A stretch of 64,000 nucleotides of DNA. It comes from Variovorax paradoxus EPS (lineage in GTDB: Bacteria; Pseudomonadota; Gammaproteobacteria; Burkholderiales; Burkholderiaceae_C). The stretch spans positions 248,001 through 312,000 of the forward strand of contig NC_014931.1 of the NCBI RefSeq assembly GCF_000184745.1. The letters are read 5' to 3'. Shown in pieces: positions 9,133 to 17,141 of the stretch. A model generated the notes under the pieces. That model worked only from the letters and a program-made list of their open reading frames with translations, had not been told where the DNA came from and did not search any database. The first letter of the stretch is position 1. Every line of letters begins with the position of its first letter. The translations under genes and the position numbers were made by a program.

Positions 9133-9603
9133 TCAGAACATTCCGTTCTTGTTGGCGGCGGTTTCGGGCACGGGCTGCACCACATCCCAGTGTTCGACGA
9201 TCTTTCCGTTCTCCAGCTTGAAGATGTCCACGATGGCGTTGCCGCGCGTGCCAGGCTCGCGCACCGCGTTCACATGCAGGATCACGTAGTCGCCATCGAC
9301 GAAGGAGCGCTTGATCTCGCTGCGCGAATTCGGAAACTTCTCGCGCAGGAAGGCGATGAACTTGCGAAAGCCCTCGGGGCCGTCGGCTGCGGTGGGGTTG
9401 TGCTGCACGTAGCGGTTGCCGACGTACTGCAGGGCCGCGTCGGCGTCCTTCTGGTTCAAGCCCTTCTCGTAGAAGGCGAGCACCGTCTGGCGGTTGGCTT
9501 CCTGCCGTGCCTGGGCGGTCGGACTGCCGCCCGGTTGTGCGCAGGCTGCGAGGAAGAGGGTGGCCGTCGCGAAGGCGGCGGCGAGGATCATGCGTTTCAT
9601 CAT
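9133..9603 (-). CDS. NTF2-like (SnoaL-type) lipoprotein
   Basis: A 156-residue protein with a lipoprotein signal peptide; the lipobox LAAC puts the acylated cysteine at residue 21. The mature domain (residues about 37-150) has the SnoaL/NTF2-like pattern: VLAFYEKGLNQKDADAALQ, RYVQHNPTAADGPEGFRKF and a terminal DIFKLENGKIVEHWDVVQP. Members of this fold bind or isomerise small polycyclic or polyketide-like molecules, or act as ligand-binding lipoproteins. It sits between hpaI and a Bug receptor on the same strand, in a position suggesting an envelope accessory to the aromatic pathway, but no function is established. Confidence 0.82.
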   Translation of the reverse strand: MMKRMILAAAFATATLFLAACAQPGGSPTAQARQEANRQTVLAFYEKGLNQKDADAALQYVGNRYVQHNPTAADGPEGFRKFIAFLREKFPNSRSEIKRSFVDGDYVILHVNAVREPGTRGNAIVDIFKLENGKIVEHWDVVQPVPETAANKNGMF

Positions 9604-9628
9604 CTAAGACTCCCGGTATGAAAGGACT

Positions 9629-10459
9629 TCAGTAGCCGTTGGGCACTGCGCCACTCGCAGCGCCCGCGGCGTTCTTGTATTTCGCCGCCAGCTGCTTCGC
9701 CGCGGCCGTGAGCACGATGGTGTCCACGCCCACCGCCACGAACAGCGCGCCGGCCGCGAGCCACTTGCGCGCCTGCTCCTCGGTGGTCGAGAGGATGCCC
9801 GGCGCCTTGCCGGCTTTCAGAATGCGCGCGATGGCATCGGCGATCACCGCCTGCACCTCCGGGTGGTTGGGCTGGCCCACGAAGCCCATCGACGCCGACA
9901 GGTCGGCCGGTCCGATGAACACGCCGTCCACGCCCGGTGTCGCCGCGATGGCATCGAGGTTCTTCATCGCCTCGACCGTCTCGGCCTGCACCAGGAGGCA
10001 GGTCTGCGCGTTGGCTTCGTGCAGGTACTGCGGATAGGCCTGCCAGCGCGACGCACGCGCGAGCGCACTGCCCATGCCGCGAATGCCCTCGGGCGGATAG
10101 CGCATGCCCTGCACCATGCGCGCGGCCTGCTCGGCGGTGTCGACCATCGGCACCAGCAGCGTCTGCGCGCCGATGTCCAGGTACTGCTTGATCAGCGTGG
10201 TGTCGCCGGTCGGAATGCGCACCACCGGATGCGAGCGCTCCGATTCGGGTTGCGCGGACCACGCGCTCGAAATGCCCTGCAACTGACCGAGCACCGAGCG
10301 CACGTCGTTGGGCGCGTGCTCGCCGTCGACCAGCAGCCAGTCGTAGCCGCAGCCCGCGAGGATTTCCGCGACGTAGCCATCGGCGAGGCCGACCCAGAGG
10401 CCGATCTTTTGCTCGCCGGCGAGCATGGCTTGCTTGAAGGTGTTGATGGGGGTGTGCAT
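9629..10459 (-). CDS. hpaI: 4-hydroxy-2-oxoheptane-1,7-dioate aldolase HpaI
   Basis: Cleaves 4-hydroxy-2-oxoheptanedioate to pyruvate and succinic semialdehyde, the last dedicated step of homoprotocatechuate meta-cleavage. The 276-residue protein carries HpcH/HpaI landmarks: [19 protein letters not shown], the catalytic-region [13 protein letters not shown] (about 41-53), metal-ligand segment [12 protein letters not shown], and [15 protein letters not shown]. The start [12 protein letters not shown] is supported by a purine-rich GAAAGAAAGA upstream and by homology. It follows hpaH by 13 bp. Related HpcH/HpaI aldolases for other 2-oxo acids exist, but the operon context argues for HpaI. Confidence 0.93.
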   Translation of the reverse strand: MHTPINTFKQAMLAGEQKIGLWVGLADGYVAEILAGCGYDWLLVDGEHAPNDVRSVLGQLQGISSAWSAQPESERSHPVVRIPTGDTTLIKQYLDIGAQTLLVPMVDTAEQAARMVQGMRYPPEGIRGMGSALARASRWQAYPQYLHEANAQTCLLVQAETVEAMKNLDAIAATPGVDGVFIGPADLSASMGFVGQPNHPEVQAVIADAIARILKAGKAPGILSTTEEQARKWLAAGALFVAVGVDTIVLTAAAKQLAAKYKNAAGAASGAVPNGY

Positions 10460-10472
10460 GAGCGTCTTTCTT

Positions 10473-11276
10473 TCAGACAAGGCGGAACGAGATCGCGCCG
10501 AGAGGGCCGTAGTCGGCATGGAAGGTGTCGCCCGGCAGCGCCGTGGTCGGCCGCGTGAAGGAACCCGCCAGCACCACTTCACCGGCTTCGAGGCGTTCGT
10601 CCCACGGCGCGAGCTTGTTCGCGAGCCACGCCACGCCGGTGGCGGGGTGGTTGAGCACGCCCGCGGCCACGCCCGTTTCCTCGATCACGCCGTTCTTGTA
10701 GAGCAGGGCGCTCACCCAGCGCAGGTCCACCGCATCGGGCTTCACCGGCCGCCCGCCCATCACGATGCCGGCGTTGGCCGCGTTGTCGGAGATGGTGTCG
10801 AACACCTTGCGCGGCGCCTTGGTGTGGCGGTCGAACTGCTCGATGCGCGCATCGATGATCTCGATGGCCGGCACCACGTAGTCGGTGGCGGCCAGCACGT
10901 CGAAGATGGTCACGCCCGGGCCCTGCAGCGTCCTGCCGAGGATGAAGGCCAGCTCCACCTCGATGCGCGGCGCGATGAAGCGCGTGAAGGGAATGTCGCC
11001 GCCCTGCGCGAAGAACATGTCGTCCAGCAGCGTGCCGTAGTCGGGTTCGTCGATCTGGCTGGACTGCTGCATCGCGCGCGAGGTGAGGCCGATCTTGTGG
11101 CCCTTCACCGTGCGGCCCTCGGCGATCTTGTGCTTCACCCATGCGCGCGAGACGGCGTAGCCGTCTTCGACGGTCATCTCGGGAAAGCGCTTGGAGAAGT
11201 GCTCGACCTGCACGCGCGACTTCTCGCTCTCGTGCAGCTCGGCGGCCAGCTTGGCAATGGTGTCGGAAGAGAGCAT
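10473..11276 (-). CDS. hpaH: 2-oxo-hept-4-ene-1,7-dioate hydratase HpaH
   Basis: Adds water to 2-oxohept-4-enedioate to give the HpaI substrate. The 267-residue protein matches the HpaH/MhpD hydratase family: [35 protein letters not shown], the acidic metal-site region [11 protein letters not shown] (Glu ligands about 104-106), and [15 protein letters not shown]. Length equals that of the enterobacterial enzyme. It lies 12 bp after hpaF and 13 bp before hpaI. Confusion with the closely related MhpD/DmpE hydratases is possible, but neighbours of seven-carbon dicarboxylate specificity favour HpaH. Confidence 0.93.
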   Translation of the reverse strand: MLSSDTIAKLAAELHESEKSRVQVEHFSKRFPEMTVEDGYAVSRAWVKHKIAEGRTVKGHKIGLTSRAMQQSSQIDEPDYGTLLDDMFFAQGGDIPFTRFIAPRIEVELAFILGRTLQGPGVTIFDVLAATDYVVPAIEIIDARIEQFDRHTKAPRKVFDTISDNAANAGIVMGGRPVKPDAVDLRWVSALLYKNGVIEETGVAAGVLNHPATGVAWLANKLAPWDERLEAGEVVLAGSFTRPTTALPGDTFHADYGPLGAISFRLV

Positions 11277-11288
11277 GGAGGCCTTCGC

Positions 11289-11696
11289 TCAGGTCTTGTT
11301 GAACAGAGGGTGCAGGTTGCTGTGCTTGCCGTCGTACACCTGCCCCGGGCTTTCGTCGATCTGCAGCGTGATGCCGATGTGGCGCTGGTCGAAGATCGGC
11401 GCGAAATGCGCGCGCACATCGGCCAGCAGTTCATCGCCGGCCTTCTTCTTCACCGCTTCGGAACGCCCCGCGGCCATGCGGATGTTGAGGTAGACGAAGG
11501 CGTAGTCGGCCTTGCCGTCGGCCACCGCGTAGTGCGCGGCGGGGTAGGCCAGCACGCGCGTGCCGCCGATGGGGAACACGGGCTTGTCCGCCTCGTCGCG
11601 TTGCTTCAGCATCGTGTCGGCGAGCGTGCGGCACAGGGCCGACATGTCGGTCTCGGCTTCGATGTTGGGCGTGTAGAGGATCACCAGGTGCGGCAT
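11289..11696 (-). CDS. hpaF: 5-carboxymethyl-2-hydroxymuconate delta-isomerase HpaF
   Basis: A 135-residue cytoplasmic isomerase of the 4-oxalocrotonate tautomerase superfamily. The sequence starts MPHLVILYTPNI, so removal of Met exposes the N-terminal proline that acts as catalytic base in this family. The conserved DYAFVYLNIRMAAGRS segment follows at about 65-80. It converts 5-carboxymethyl-2-hydroxymuconate to 5-oxo-pent-3-ene-1,2,5-tricarboxylate for HpaG. It lies 14 bp downstream of the ring-cleavage gene and 12 bp upstream of hpaH. Confidence 0.92.
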   Translation of the reverse strand: MPHLVILYTPNIEAETDMSALCRTLADTMLKQRDEADKPVFPIGGTRVLAYPAAHYAVADGKADYAFVYLNIRMAAGRSEAVKKKAGDELLADVRAHFAPIFDQRHIGITLQIDESPGQVYDGKHSNLHPLFNKT

Positions 11697-11710
11697 GCGT
11701 GCTCTTTCGT

Positions 11711-12538
11711 TCAGGCCACCGACATGACGGCGGCCGTGCAGGTCACCGCGAAGATCGGGATGGCCTTCATATGGAAGATCTCGCCCTTGCCGCGCGCGGC
11801 CGCGGCCACGCTCAGGAAGGTGCGGATCTCGAAGCCGCCCTGGCCCGCTTCGCGGTAGGTGGCCTCGTCGTTGTAGTCGTCCTGCGAGAGCAGTGCCTCG
11901 CGGTCGTTGGCGCACCAGCGGCGCATGAACTCGGCGTCCCACTCGGCGTTCACCTTGCCCGAATCGGGCGTGGCCGGCCAGTGCGAGATGCCGCCCGTGC
12001 CCACCAGCGCGATGCGCTCTGGCGCGTTGTCGCAGGCGCGGCGCAAGGCTTCGCCGAAGGCCCAGGCGCGGTGCAGCGGCGTGAGCGGCGGACCCTGGCA
12101 GTTGATGTTCACGGGGATGACCTTGGTGTCGAAGGCCGGCGTGAGGAAGTGCAGCGGCACCATGATGCCGTGGTCGAACTTCCATTCTTCCGCGTAGGCC
12201 ACGTCCACCGTCTGCATCACCTCGCGGATCAGGCGCTGCGAGAGCGCGGCGTCGCCGGGCACCTTCGTCTTCTCGATGCCCAGCCACTTCGGGTCTTCGA
12301 TCGGGCCTTCGTAGCTGTCGGCCATGCCGATGGCGTAGGCCGGCATGTTGTTCATGAAGAAGTTCGCGAAGTGCTCGGCGGCGATCACGATCACCGCGTC
12401 GGGCTTCGTCGCGCGCATCGCCTCGCCGAAACGATGGAACTGCGCGTGGAACTCGTCCTTCACCGCCGGGTCGGCGAGATGCGCGCGGCCGGTGATGCCG
12501 GGGGCGTGGCTGCACACGCCTGCGAATACGAGACTCAT
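11711..12538 (-). CDS. Class III extradiol ring-cleavage dioxygenase, LigB/MhpB-like catalytic subunit (probable homoprotocatechuate 2,3-dioxygenase)
   Basis: A 275-residue catalytic subunit. Candidate Fe(II) ligands are H11 in VCSHAPG and H56 in AEHFANFF, with later family blocks FDHGIMVPLHFL and TGGISHWPATPDSG; these are closest in pattern to LigB/MhpB rather than to the single-subunit HpaD of E. coli. It overlaps the LigA-like gene by 4 bp, as in protocatechuate 4,5-dioxygenase. Operon position next to hpaE, hpaF, hpaG, hpaH and hpaI implies that it opens 3,4-dihydroxyphenylacetate to 5-carboxymethyl-2-hydroxymuconic semialdehyde. That substrate is inferred from context, so no hpaD symbol is assigned. 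Confidence 0.85.
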   Translation of the reverse strand: MSLVFAGVCSHAPGITGRAHLADPAVKDEFHAQFHRFGEAMRATKPDAVIVIAAEHFANFFMNNMPAYAIGMADSYEGPIEDPKWLGIEKTKVPGDAALSQRLIREVMQTVDVAYAEEWKFDHGIMVPLHFLTPAFDTKVIPVNINCQGPPLTPLHRAWAFGEALRRACDNAPERIALVGTGGISHWPATPDSGKVNAEWDAEFMRRWCANDREALLSQDDYNDEATYREAGQGGFEIRTFLSVAAAARGKGEIFHMKAIPIFAVTCTAAVMSVA

Positions 12539-12870
12539 ACGCCTGCCACTTTCTCGTTCGTTCCAGTTGTCATTGCGTAAATGCCCGCGCGCACCGGGCC
12601 GTACTTGCGCACGCCTTCGCGCATCGCTTCGAGGTAGTCGGCCCATGCGATGCCGAGCAGCGGTGCGAAGTGCATCAGCAACTGGCCGTTGCAGCCGAGC
12701 ACATAGAGCTTGCCGATGTCCCCGGTGGCGATGGCTTCGCGCTCTTCATCGTTGAAGTCGTAGGCGCACAGCAGCGCCGCACGCGCATCGCCGCCATCGA
12801 GATAGCGGCGCTGCACCTCGGCTTCGCGGTTGAGCGCGAAGAGGAATTTCTGCATCGCATAGAGGCTCAT
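12535..12870 (-). CDS. LigA-like small subunit of extradiol dioxygenase
   Basis: A 111-residue, mostly helical protein starting MSLYAMQKFLFALNREAEVQ, with DFNDEEREAIATGDIGKLYVLGCNG and HFAPLLGI further on. This matches the LigA (protocatechuate 4,5-dioxygenase alpha chain) family, whose subunit caps the active site of LigB. The ATGA overlap with the catalytic-subunit gene suggests stoichiometric translation. The E. coli-type hpa cluster has no such subunit, so this marks a different ring-cleavage enzyme architecture in the operon. A Bug receptor gene ends 6 bp upstream. Confidence 0.85.
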   Translation of the reverse strand: MSLYAMQKFLFALNREAEVQRRYLDGGDARAALLCAYDFNDEEREAIATGDIGKLYVLGCNGQLLMHFAPLLGIAWADYLEAMREGVRKYGPVRAGIYAMTTGTNEKVAGV

Positions 12871-12876
12871 CGTTCT

Positions 12877-13860
12877 TCAGCCCTCGATCTGGATGTTGGC
12901 CTTGCGGATCACGTCGCCGTACTTCGCGATCTCGCTCTGGATGAACGCCGCGAAGCGCTCGGGCGTGCCCGACAGCGACGCGATGCCGCCCTTGCGGAAA
13001 GCCTCGGTCACGGCAGGGCCCGCGAGCGCGCGGTTCACCTCGTCGTTCATGCGCAGCACGATGGCATCGGGCGTGCCAGCGGGCGCCAGCAGGCCGTTCC
13101 ACGAATTGGACTCGATGGCCACGCCCTGTTCTGCGAGTGTGGGTATCGCGGGCGCGTACTGCGATCGCTGCGCGGTCGCCATGCCCAGCGCGACCAGCTT
13201 GCCGCTCTGGATTTGCCCGCGGAACTCGGGCCAGTTGCCGAACATCATCGTCACTTGCCCGCCGAGCAGGTCAGTGAGCGCGGGGCCCTGGCCCTTGTAG
13301 GGCACGTGCACGATGTCCAGGCCCATCTGCAGCTTGAGCTGCTCGCCCGACAGGTGCGCCGAGGTGCCGTTGCCGAAGGAGGCGAAGCTCAGCGTGCCGG
13401 GCTTCGCCTTCGCCTGGTTGCGCAGGTCGGCCAGCGTCTTCAGGCCGCTCGATGGATGCGTGGCGAGCACGTGTTCCGACATGCCCATGAGCGCGACGGG
13501 GCGCAGGTCTTTCTGCGTGTCGTAAGGGAGCTTGCGCACCAGCGTCTGGTTGGCTGTGAAGCTGTTCGCCACGCAGACGAAGCTGTAGCCATCGGGGGCG
13601 GACTTGGCGACCGAATCCACGCCGATCACCGTGCCCGCGCCGGGCTTGTTCTCGACGATCACCGCCTGATCGAGCGTCTTGCCGAGTTCGACCGCCATGA
13701 GCCGCGCGACGAAGTCGGTGGTGCCGCCGGGCGGAAAGGGCACGACGATGCGCACCGGCTTGTTGGGCCAGTCGCCGCGTGCGTGGGCGAATGGCGCGAG
13801 CGACGGCAGGGCCGCGAGCGCGGCGGCGCCTTGCAGCAGCGCACGGCGGCTGGTGTTCAC
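12877..13860 (-). CDS. Bug family substrate-binding protein (second in hpa operon)
   Basis: A 327-residue periplasmic receptor starting at a GTG that overlaps the hpaE stop (GTGA). The signal (NTSRRALLQGAAALAALPSL) has a twin arginine and ends near AHARGDWP. Bug hallmarks are VPFPPGGTTDFVARLMAVELG, VIVENKPGAGTVIG, HVPYKGQGPALTDLLGGQV and NGLLAPAGTPDAIVLRMN. Expected role: periplasmic capture of an aromatic or aliphatic carboxylate. Tight coupling to hpaE on one side and ligA on the other makes a ligand from the hydroxyphenylacetate route likely, but this is inference. Confidence 0.92.
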   Translation of the reverse strand: MNTSRRALLQGAAALAALPSLAPFAHARGDWPNKPVRIVVPFPPGGTTDFVARLMAVELGKTLDQAVIVENKPGAGTVIGVDSVAKSAPDGYSFVCVANSFTANQTLVRKLPYDTQKDLRPVALMGMSEHVLATHPSSGLKTLADLRNQAKAKPGTLSFASFGNGTSAHLSGEQLKLQMGLDIVHVPYKGQGPALTDLLGGQVTMMFGNWPEFRGQIQSGKLVALGMATAQRSQYAPAIPTLAEQGVAIESNSWNGLLAPAGTPDAIVLRMNDEVNRALAGPAVTEAFRKGGIASLSGTPERFAAFIQSEIAKYGDVIRKANIQIEG

Positions 13861-15323
13861 GCCACGCCCCAGTGCGGAATGTGGTGCGAGCCCATCGACA
13901 CCGCGACGTTCTTCGGCTCGCAGAACACTTCATAACTCCAGGTGCCGCCTTCGCGGCCGGTGCCCGAAGCCTTGGTGCCGCCGAAGGGCTGGCGCAGGTC
14001 GCGCACGTTCTGGCTGTTGACGAAGCACATGCCGGCTTCCACGGCAGCGGCCACGCGGTGCGCCTTGCCGATGTTCTCGGTCCAGACGTAGCTCGAGAGG
14101 CCGTACTGGATGTCGTTGGCGAGGCGAATCGCATCGGCCTCGTCCTTGAACGGGATGAGGCACGCGACCGGGCCGAAGATTTCTTCCTGCGCAATCTTCA
14201 TGCGGTTGTCGACGTCGGCGAAGACGGTGGGCATCACGTAGTTGCCGCGCTGAACGCGGTCGGGCAGGTTCGAGGGCGCATCGAGGCCGCCGCACAACAG
14301 CGTCGCACCTTCCTTCGGACCCAGTTCGATGTAGCTGCGCACCTTGGCCAGGTGGGCCTGCGAAATCATCGGGCCGACGATGGTCTTCTCGTCGAGCGGG
14401 TCGCCCACCGTGATGCGCTTGGCGCGCTCGGCGAACTTCGCGGCGAAGTCGGCGTAAATCGACTGCTGCACCAGGATGCGCGAGCCCGCCGTGCAGCGCT
14501 CGCCGTTGTTGCTGAAGATCATGAACACGGCCGCGTCGAGCGCGCGGTCGAGGTCGGCATCCTCGAAGATCACGAACGGACTTTTCCCGCCCAGCTCCAT
14601 GCTGAACTTCTTGAGGCCCGCGCTCTTCACGATGCGGTTGCCCGTGGCGGTGGAACCGGTGAACGAAATCGCGCGCACATCGGGGTGCGCGACCAGCGGC
14701 TCGCCGGCTTCCTTGCCGTAGCCATGCACGAGGTTCAGCACACCGGGCGGAATGCCGGCTTCGAGCGCGAGTTCACCCAGGCGCGCGGCCGTGAGCGGCG
14801 AGAGCTCGCTCATCTTCAGCACCGCGGTGTTGCCGAAGGCCAGGCACGGCGCGACCTTCCAGGTGGCCGTCATGAACGGCACGTTCCACGGGCTGATGAG
14901 CGCGCACACGCCCACCGGGTGGAACAGCGTGTAGTTCAGGTGCGTCGGCGTGGGGTAGGTGTGGCCGTCCACGCGCGTGCACATCTCGGCGAAGTAGTAG
15001 AAGTTGTCGGCCGCGCGCGGAATGAGCTGCTTGCCCGTTTGCGCGATGACCTGGCCGCAGTCGTTGGTCTCGGTCTGCGCGATCTCGGGCACGTGCGCGG
15101 CGATCAGGTCGCCGAGCTTGCGGATGAGCTTCGCGCGTTCGGGCGCGGGCATGCCGGCCCATTTCGGGAATGCTTCCTTCGCCGCGGCGACAGCCGCGTT
15201 CACCTCGGCTTCGCCGCCCGAGGCGACCTCGGCCAGCACCTCCTGCGTGGCCGGGTTGACGGTTTCGAAGTAGTCCTTGCCCGTGACGGACTTGCCGCCG
15301 ATGAGGTGGTTGATCTGTTGCAT
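13857..15323 (-). CDS. hpaE: 5-carboxymethyl-2-hydroxymuconate semialdehyde dehydrogenase HpaE
   Basis: An NAD-dependent aldehyde dehydrogenase of 488 residues, the same length as E. coli HpaE. Landmarks: SPWNVPFMTATWKVAPCLAF (about 150-170), cofactor-site FTGSTATGNRI, catalytic Glu in MELGGKSPFVIF and catalytic Cys in NNGERCTAGSRI. It oxidises the ring-cleavage product to 5-carboxymethyl-2-hydroxymuconate for HpaF. The start MQQINHLIGGKSV is chosen over a longer open frame that extends into the upstream gene. Its stop overlaps the next Bug receptor start, and another Bug gene ends 17 bp upstream. Confidence 0.93.
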   Translation of the reverse strand: MQQINHLIGGKSVTGKDYFETVNPATQEVLAEVASGGEAEVNAAVAAAKEAFPKWAGMPAPERAKLIRKLGDLIAAHVPEIAQTETNDCGQVIAQTGKQLIPRAADNFYYFAEMCTRVDGHTYPTPTHLNYTLFHPVGVCALISPWNVPFMTATWKVAPCLAFGNTAVLKMSELSPLTAARLGELALEAGIPPGVLNLVHGYGKEAGEPLVAHPDVRAISFTGSTATGNRIVKSAGLKKFSMELGGKSPFVIFEDADLDRALDAAVFMIFSNNGERCTAGSRILVQQSIYADFAAKFAERAKRITVGDPLDEKTIVGPMISQAHLAKVRSYIELGPKEGATLLCGGLDAPSNLPDRVQRGNYVMPTVFADVDNRMKIAQEEIFGPVACLIPFKDEADAIRLANDIQYGLSSYVWTENIGKAHRVAAAVEAGMCFVNSQNVRDLRQPFGGTKASGTGREGGTWSYEVFCEPKNVAVSMGSHHIPHWGVA

Positions 15324-15340
15324 GGGGGGTGTCCGGTTCT

Positions 15341-16327
15341 TCAGTCGAGCTTGATGTCGCGCGCCTTGATCAAGGCATGCCATTTCTTGCGCTCCGCATC
15401 GGCGTAGCGCGTCATTTCGGTGGCATCAGCGGGACGTGCTTCCCAGCCGGCGTCGTAGAGCTTCTGCTTCACGCCGGCGTCGCCCATGGCCTTCTGGAGT
15501 TCGGTGCCGAGCTTGGCCTGCACTTCCTTCGGCGTGGCTGCGGGCGTCACCAGGCCTTGCCAGGTGTAGGCCTCGACGTTGGCGTAGCCCAGTTCCTTCG
15601 CAGTGGGCACGTTGGGCAGTTGCGGAATGCGCTCGGCCGACATCGCCAGCAGCGGAATCACCTTGCCGGCCTTCACGGCGCTCACGCCGCTGGGCAGGTC
15701 GAGCATCATCAGCGGCACCTGGCCGCCCATGAGGTCTTGCAATGCAGGAGCGCCGCCCTTGTAGGGCACATGCAGCATCGACACGCCGGCCTCGCGCTGG
15801 AACAGTTCCAGCGCCAGATGGTGCGGGCTGCCGGTGCCGGGCGTCGCGATGCTGAACTTGCCGGGCGAAGCCTTCAGCGCGGCGATGAGCGCCTTCGCAT
15901 CGGCCACGCCGGCATTGGGCGCGGCGGTGATGACCAGCGGCGAGCGGCCCATCATGCCCACGAGCGCGAAGTCTTTTTCGGCGTCGTAGGGCAGCTTCTT
16001 GTAGAGCGCGGGGTTGTAGACCAGCACCCCGTTGTCGGCGGAGAACACCGTGTAGCCGTCGCCCGGTGCGCGTGCCACGTTCTCCGACGCGATGATCGCG
16101 CCCGCGCCGGGCTTGTTGTCGACGAGCACCGGCTGGCCGATCTGCTGCGACACCTGCGCGCCGACCGTGCGCGCGAGAAAGTCGGTGCCGCCGCCGGCCG
16201 GGTAGCCGACCACCCAGCGCACGGGCTTGGTGGGGTAGGCGGCCGTCTGCGCCGGTGCATCGGGCGCGAGCATCGAGGCAGTCAGCGCCACGAGGGCGAC
16301 GGCGAGTGTTTTCTTTCTGGCGTTCAT
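15341..16327 (-). CDS. Bug family substrate-binding protein (third in hpa operon)
   Basis: A 328-residue receptor with a Sec signal peptide (MNARKKTLAVALVALTASML) cleaved near APA-QTA. Bug blocks are VVGYPAGGGTDFLARTVG, VLVDNKPGAGAIIASEN, HVPYKGGAPALQDLMGGQV and WQGLVTPAATPKEVQAKLG. Only loosely similar to the other two Bug proteins in the cluster, so it is not a recent tandem copy. It lies between hpaG2 (43 bp upstream) and hpaE (17 bp downstream), strongly suggesting co-expression with the pathway. Confidence 0.92.
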   Translation of the reverse strand: MNARKKTLAVALVALTASMLAPDAPAQTAAYPTKPVRWVVGYPAGGGTDFLARTVGAQVSQQIGQPVLVDNKPGAGAIIASENVARAPGDGYTVFSADNGVLVYNPALYKKLPYDAEKDFALVGMMGRSPLVITAAPNAGVADAKALIAALKASPGKFSIATPGTGSPHHLALELFQREAGVSMLHVPYKGGAPALQDLMGGQVPLMMLDLPSGVSAVKAGKVIPLLAMSAERIPQLPNVPTAKELGYANVEAYTWQGLVTPAATPKEVQAKLGTELQKAMGDAGVKQKLYDAGWEARPADATEMTRYADAERKKWHALIKARDIKLD

Positions 16328-16370
16328 TGCGTTTGTCTCCGCTGGTTTTGTGTGTGTGACAGGAAAAAAA

Positions 16371-17141
16371 TCAGGCCGCGTCGATCGTGTTGATCAGCGC
16401 GCCGATGTGCTCGATGTCGGTGACGATCACATCGCCCGGCTCGCAGTCGACCACGCCGTCGGGTGTGCCCGTGAGGATCAGGTCGCCCGGCGAGAGCGTC
16501 ATGAAACGGCTGAAGTACTCGATGAGAAAGGGCGCATCGAAGATCATGTCGCGCGTGTTGCCCTGCTGCGTGACGGTGCCGTTGACGGTGGTGCGCAGCG
16601 CAAGCGCCATCGGGTCGGATACATCGGCCGCATCGACGAACCAGGGGCCGAGCGGCGTGCAGGTGTCGCGGTTCTTCACACGCAGGTTCGGGCGATACCA
16701 GTTCTCCAGGTAATCGCGGATCGCGTAGTCGTTGGCCACCGTGTAGCCGCCGATGAAGTCGTAGGCGTCGTCGCGCTTCACATGGCGCGCGGTCTTGCCG
16801 ACGACGATGGCGAGCTCGCATTCGTAGTGCATGAACTGCACGCCGGCGGGGCGGTGCGTGAGCTGGCGGTGACCGATCAGCGTGCTCTGGCCCTTGACGA
16901 AGACCAGCGGTTCCTCGGGCGCCTTGAACTCGAGCTCCTTCGCGTGGTCGGCGTAGTTGAGGCCGAGCGCGAGGATGGTGCGCGGCCGTGCGGTAGGCGC
17001 GAGCGGTGGGAGCCAGGTGAGCTGCTCTTGCGGAACGACGCGGCCGTCTTCGAGACGCACGGCGGCGTCTGGCTGGCCGTTGAATTCGTGCGCGATGCCG
17101 GTGTGCTCGCGGCCTTCGTGGATGACGCGTGCGTGCTTCAT
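16371..17141 (-). CDS. hpaG2: HpaG C-terminal-type subunit (isomerase/decarboxylase, FAH family)
   Basis: A 256-residue fumarylacetoacetate-hydrolase-fold protein. ALGLNYADHAKELEFKAPEEP, the metal-binding YECELAIVVGKTARHVKR, and GYTVANDYAIRDYLENWYRP align clearly with the C-terminal half of the fused enterobacterial HpaG. With its partner it decarboxylates and isomerises 5-oxo-pent-3-ene-1,2,5-tricarboxylate to 2-oxohept-3-enedioate. It overlaps the N-terminal-type subunit gene by 4 bp (ATGA), so two coupled genes replace the single fused gene of E. coli. Confidence 0.92.
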   Translation of the reverse strand: MKHARVIHEGREHTGIAHEFNGQPDAAVRLEDGRVVPQEQLTWLPPLAPTARPRTILALGLNYADHAKELEFKAPEEPLVFVKGQSTLIGHRQLTHRPAGVQFMHYECELAIVVGKTARHVKRDDAYDFIGGYTVANDYAIRDYLENWYRPNLRVKNRDTCTPLGPWFVDAADVSDPMALALRTTVNGTVTQQGNTRDMIFDAPFLIEYFSRFMTLSPGDLILTGTPDGVVDCEPGDVIVTDIEHIGALINTIDAA

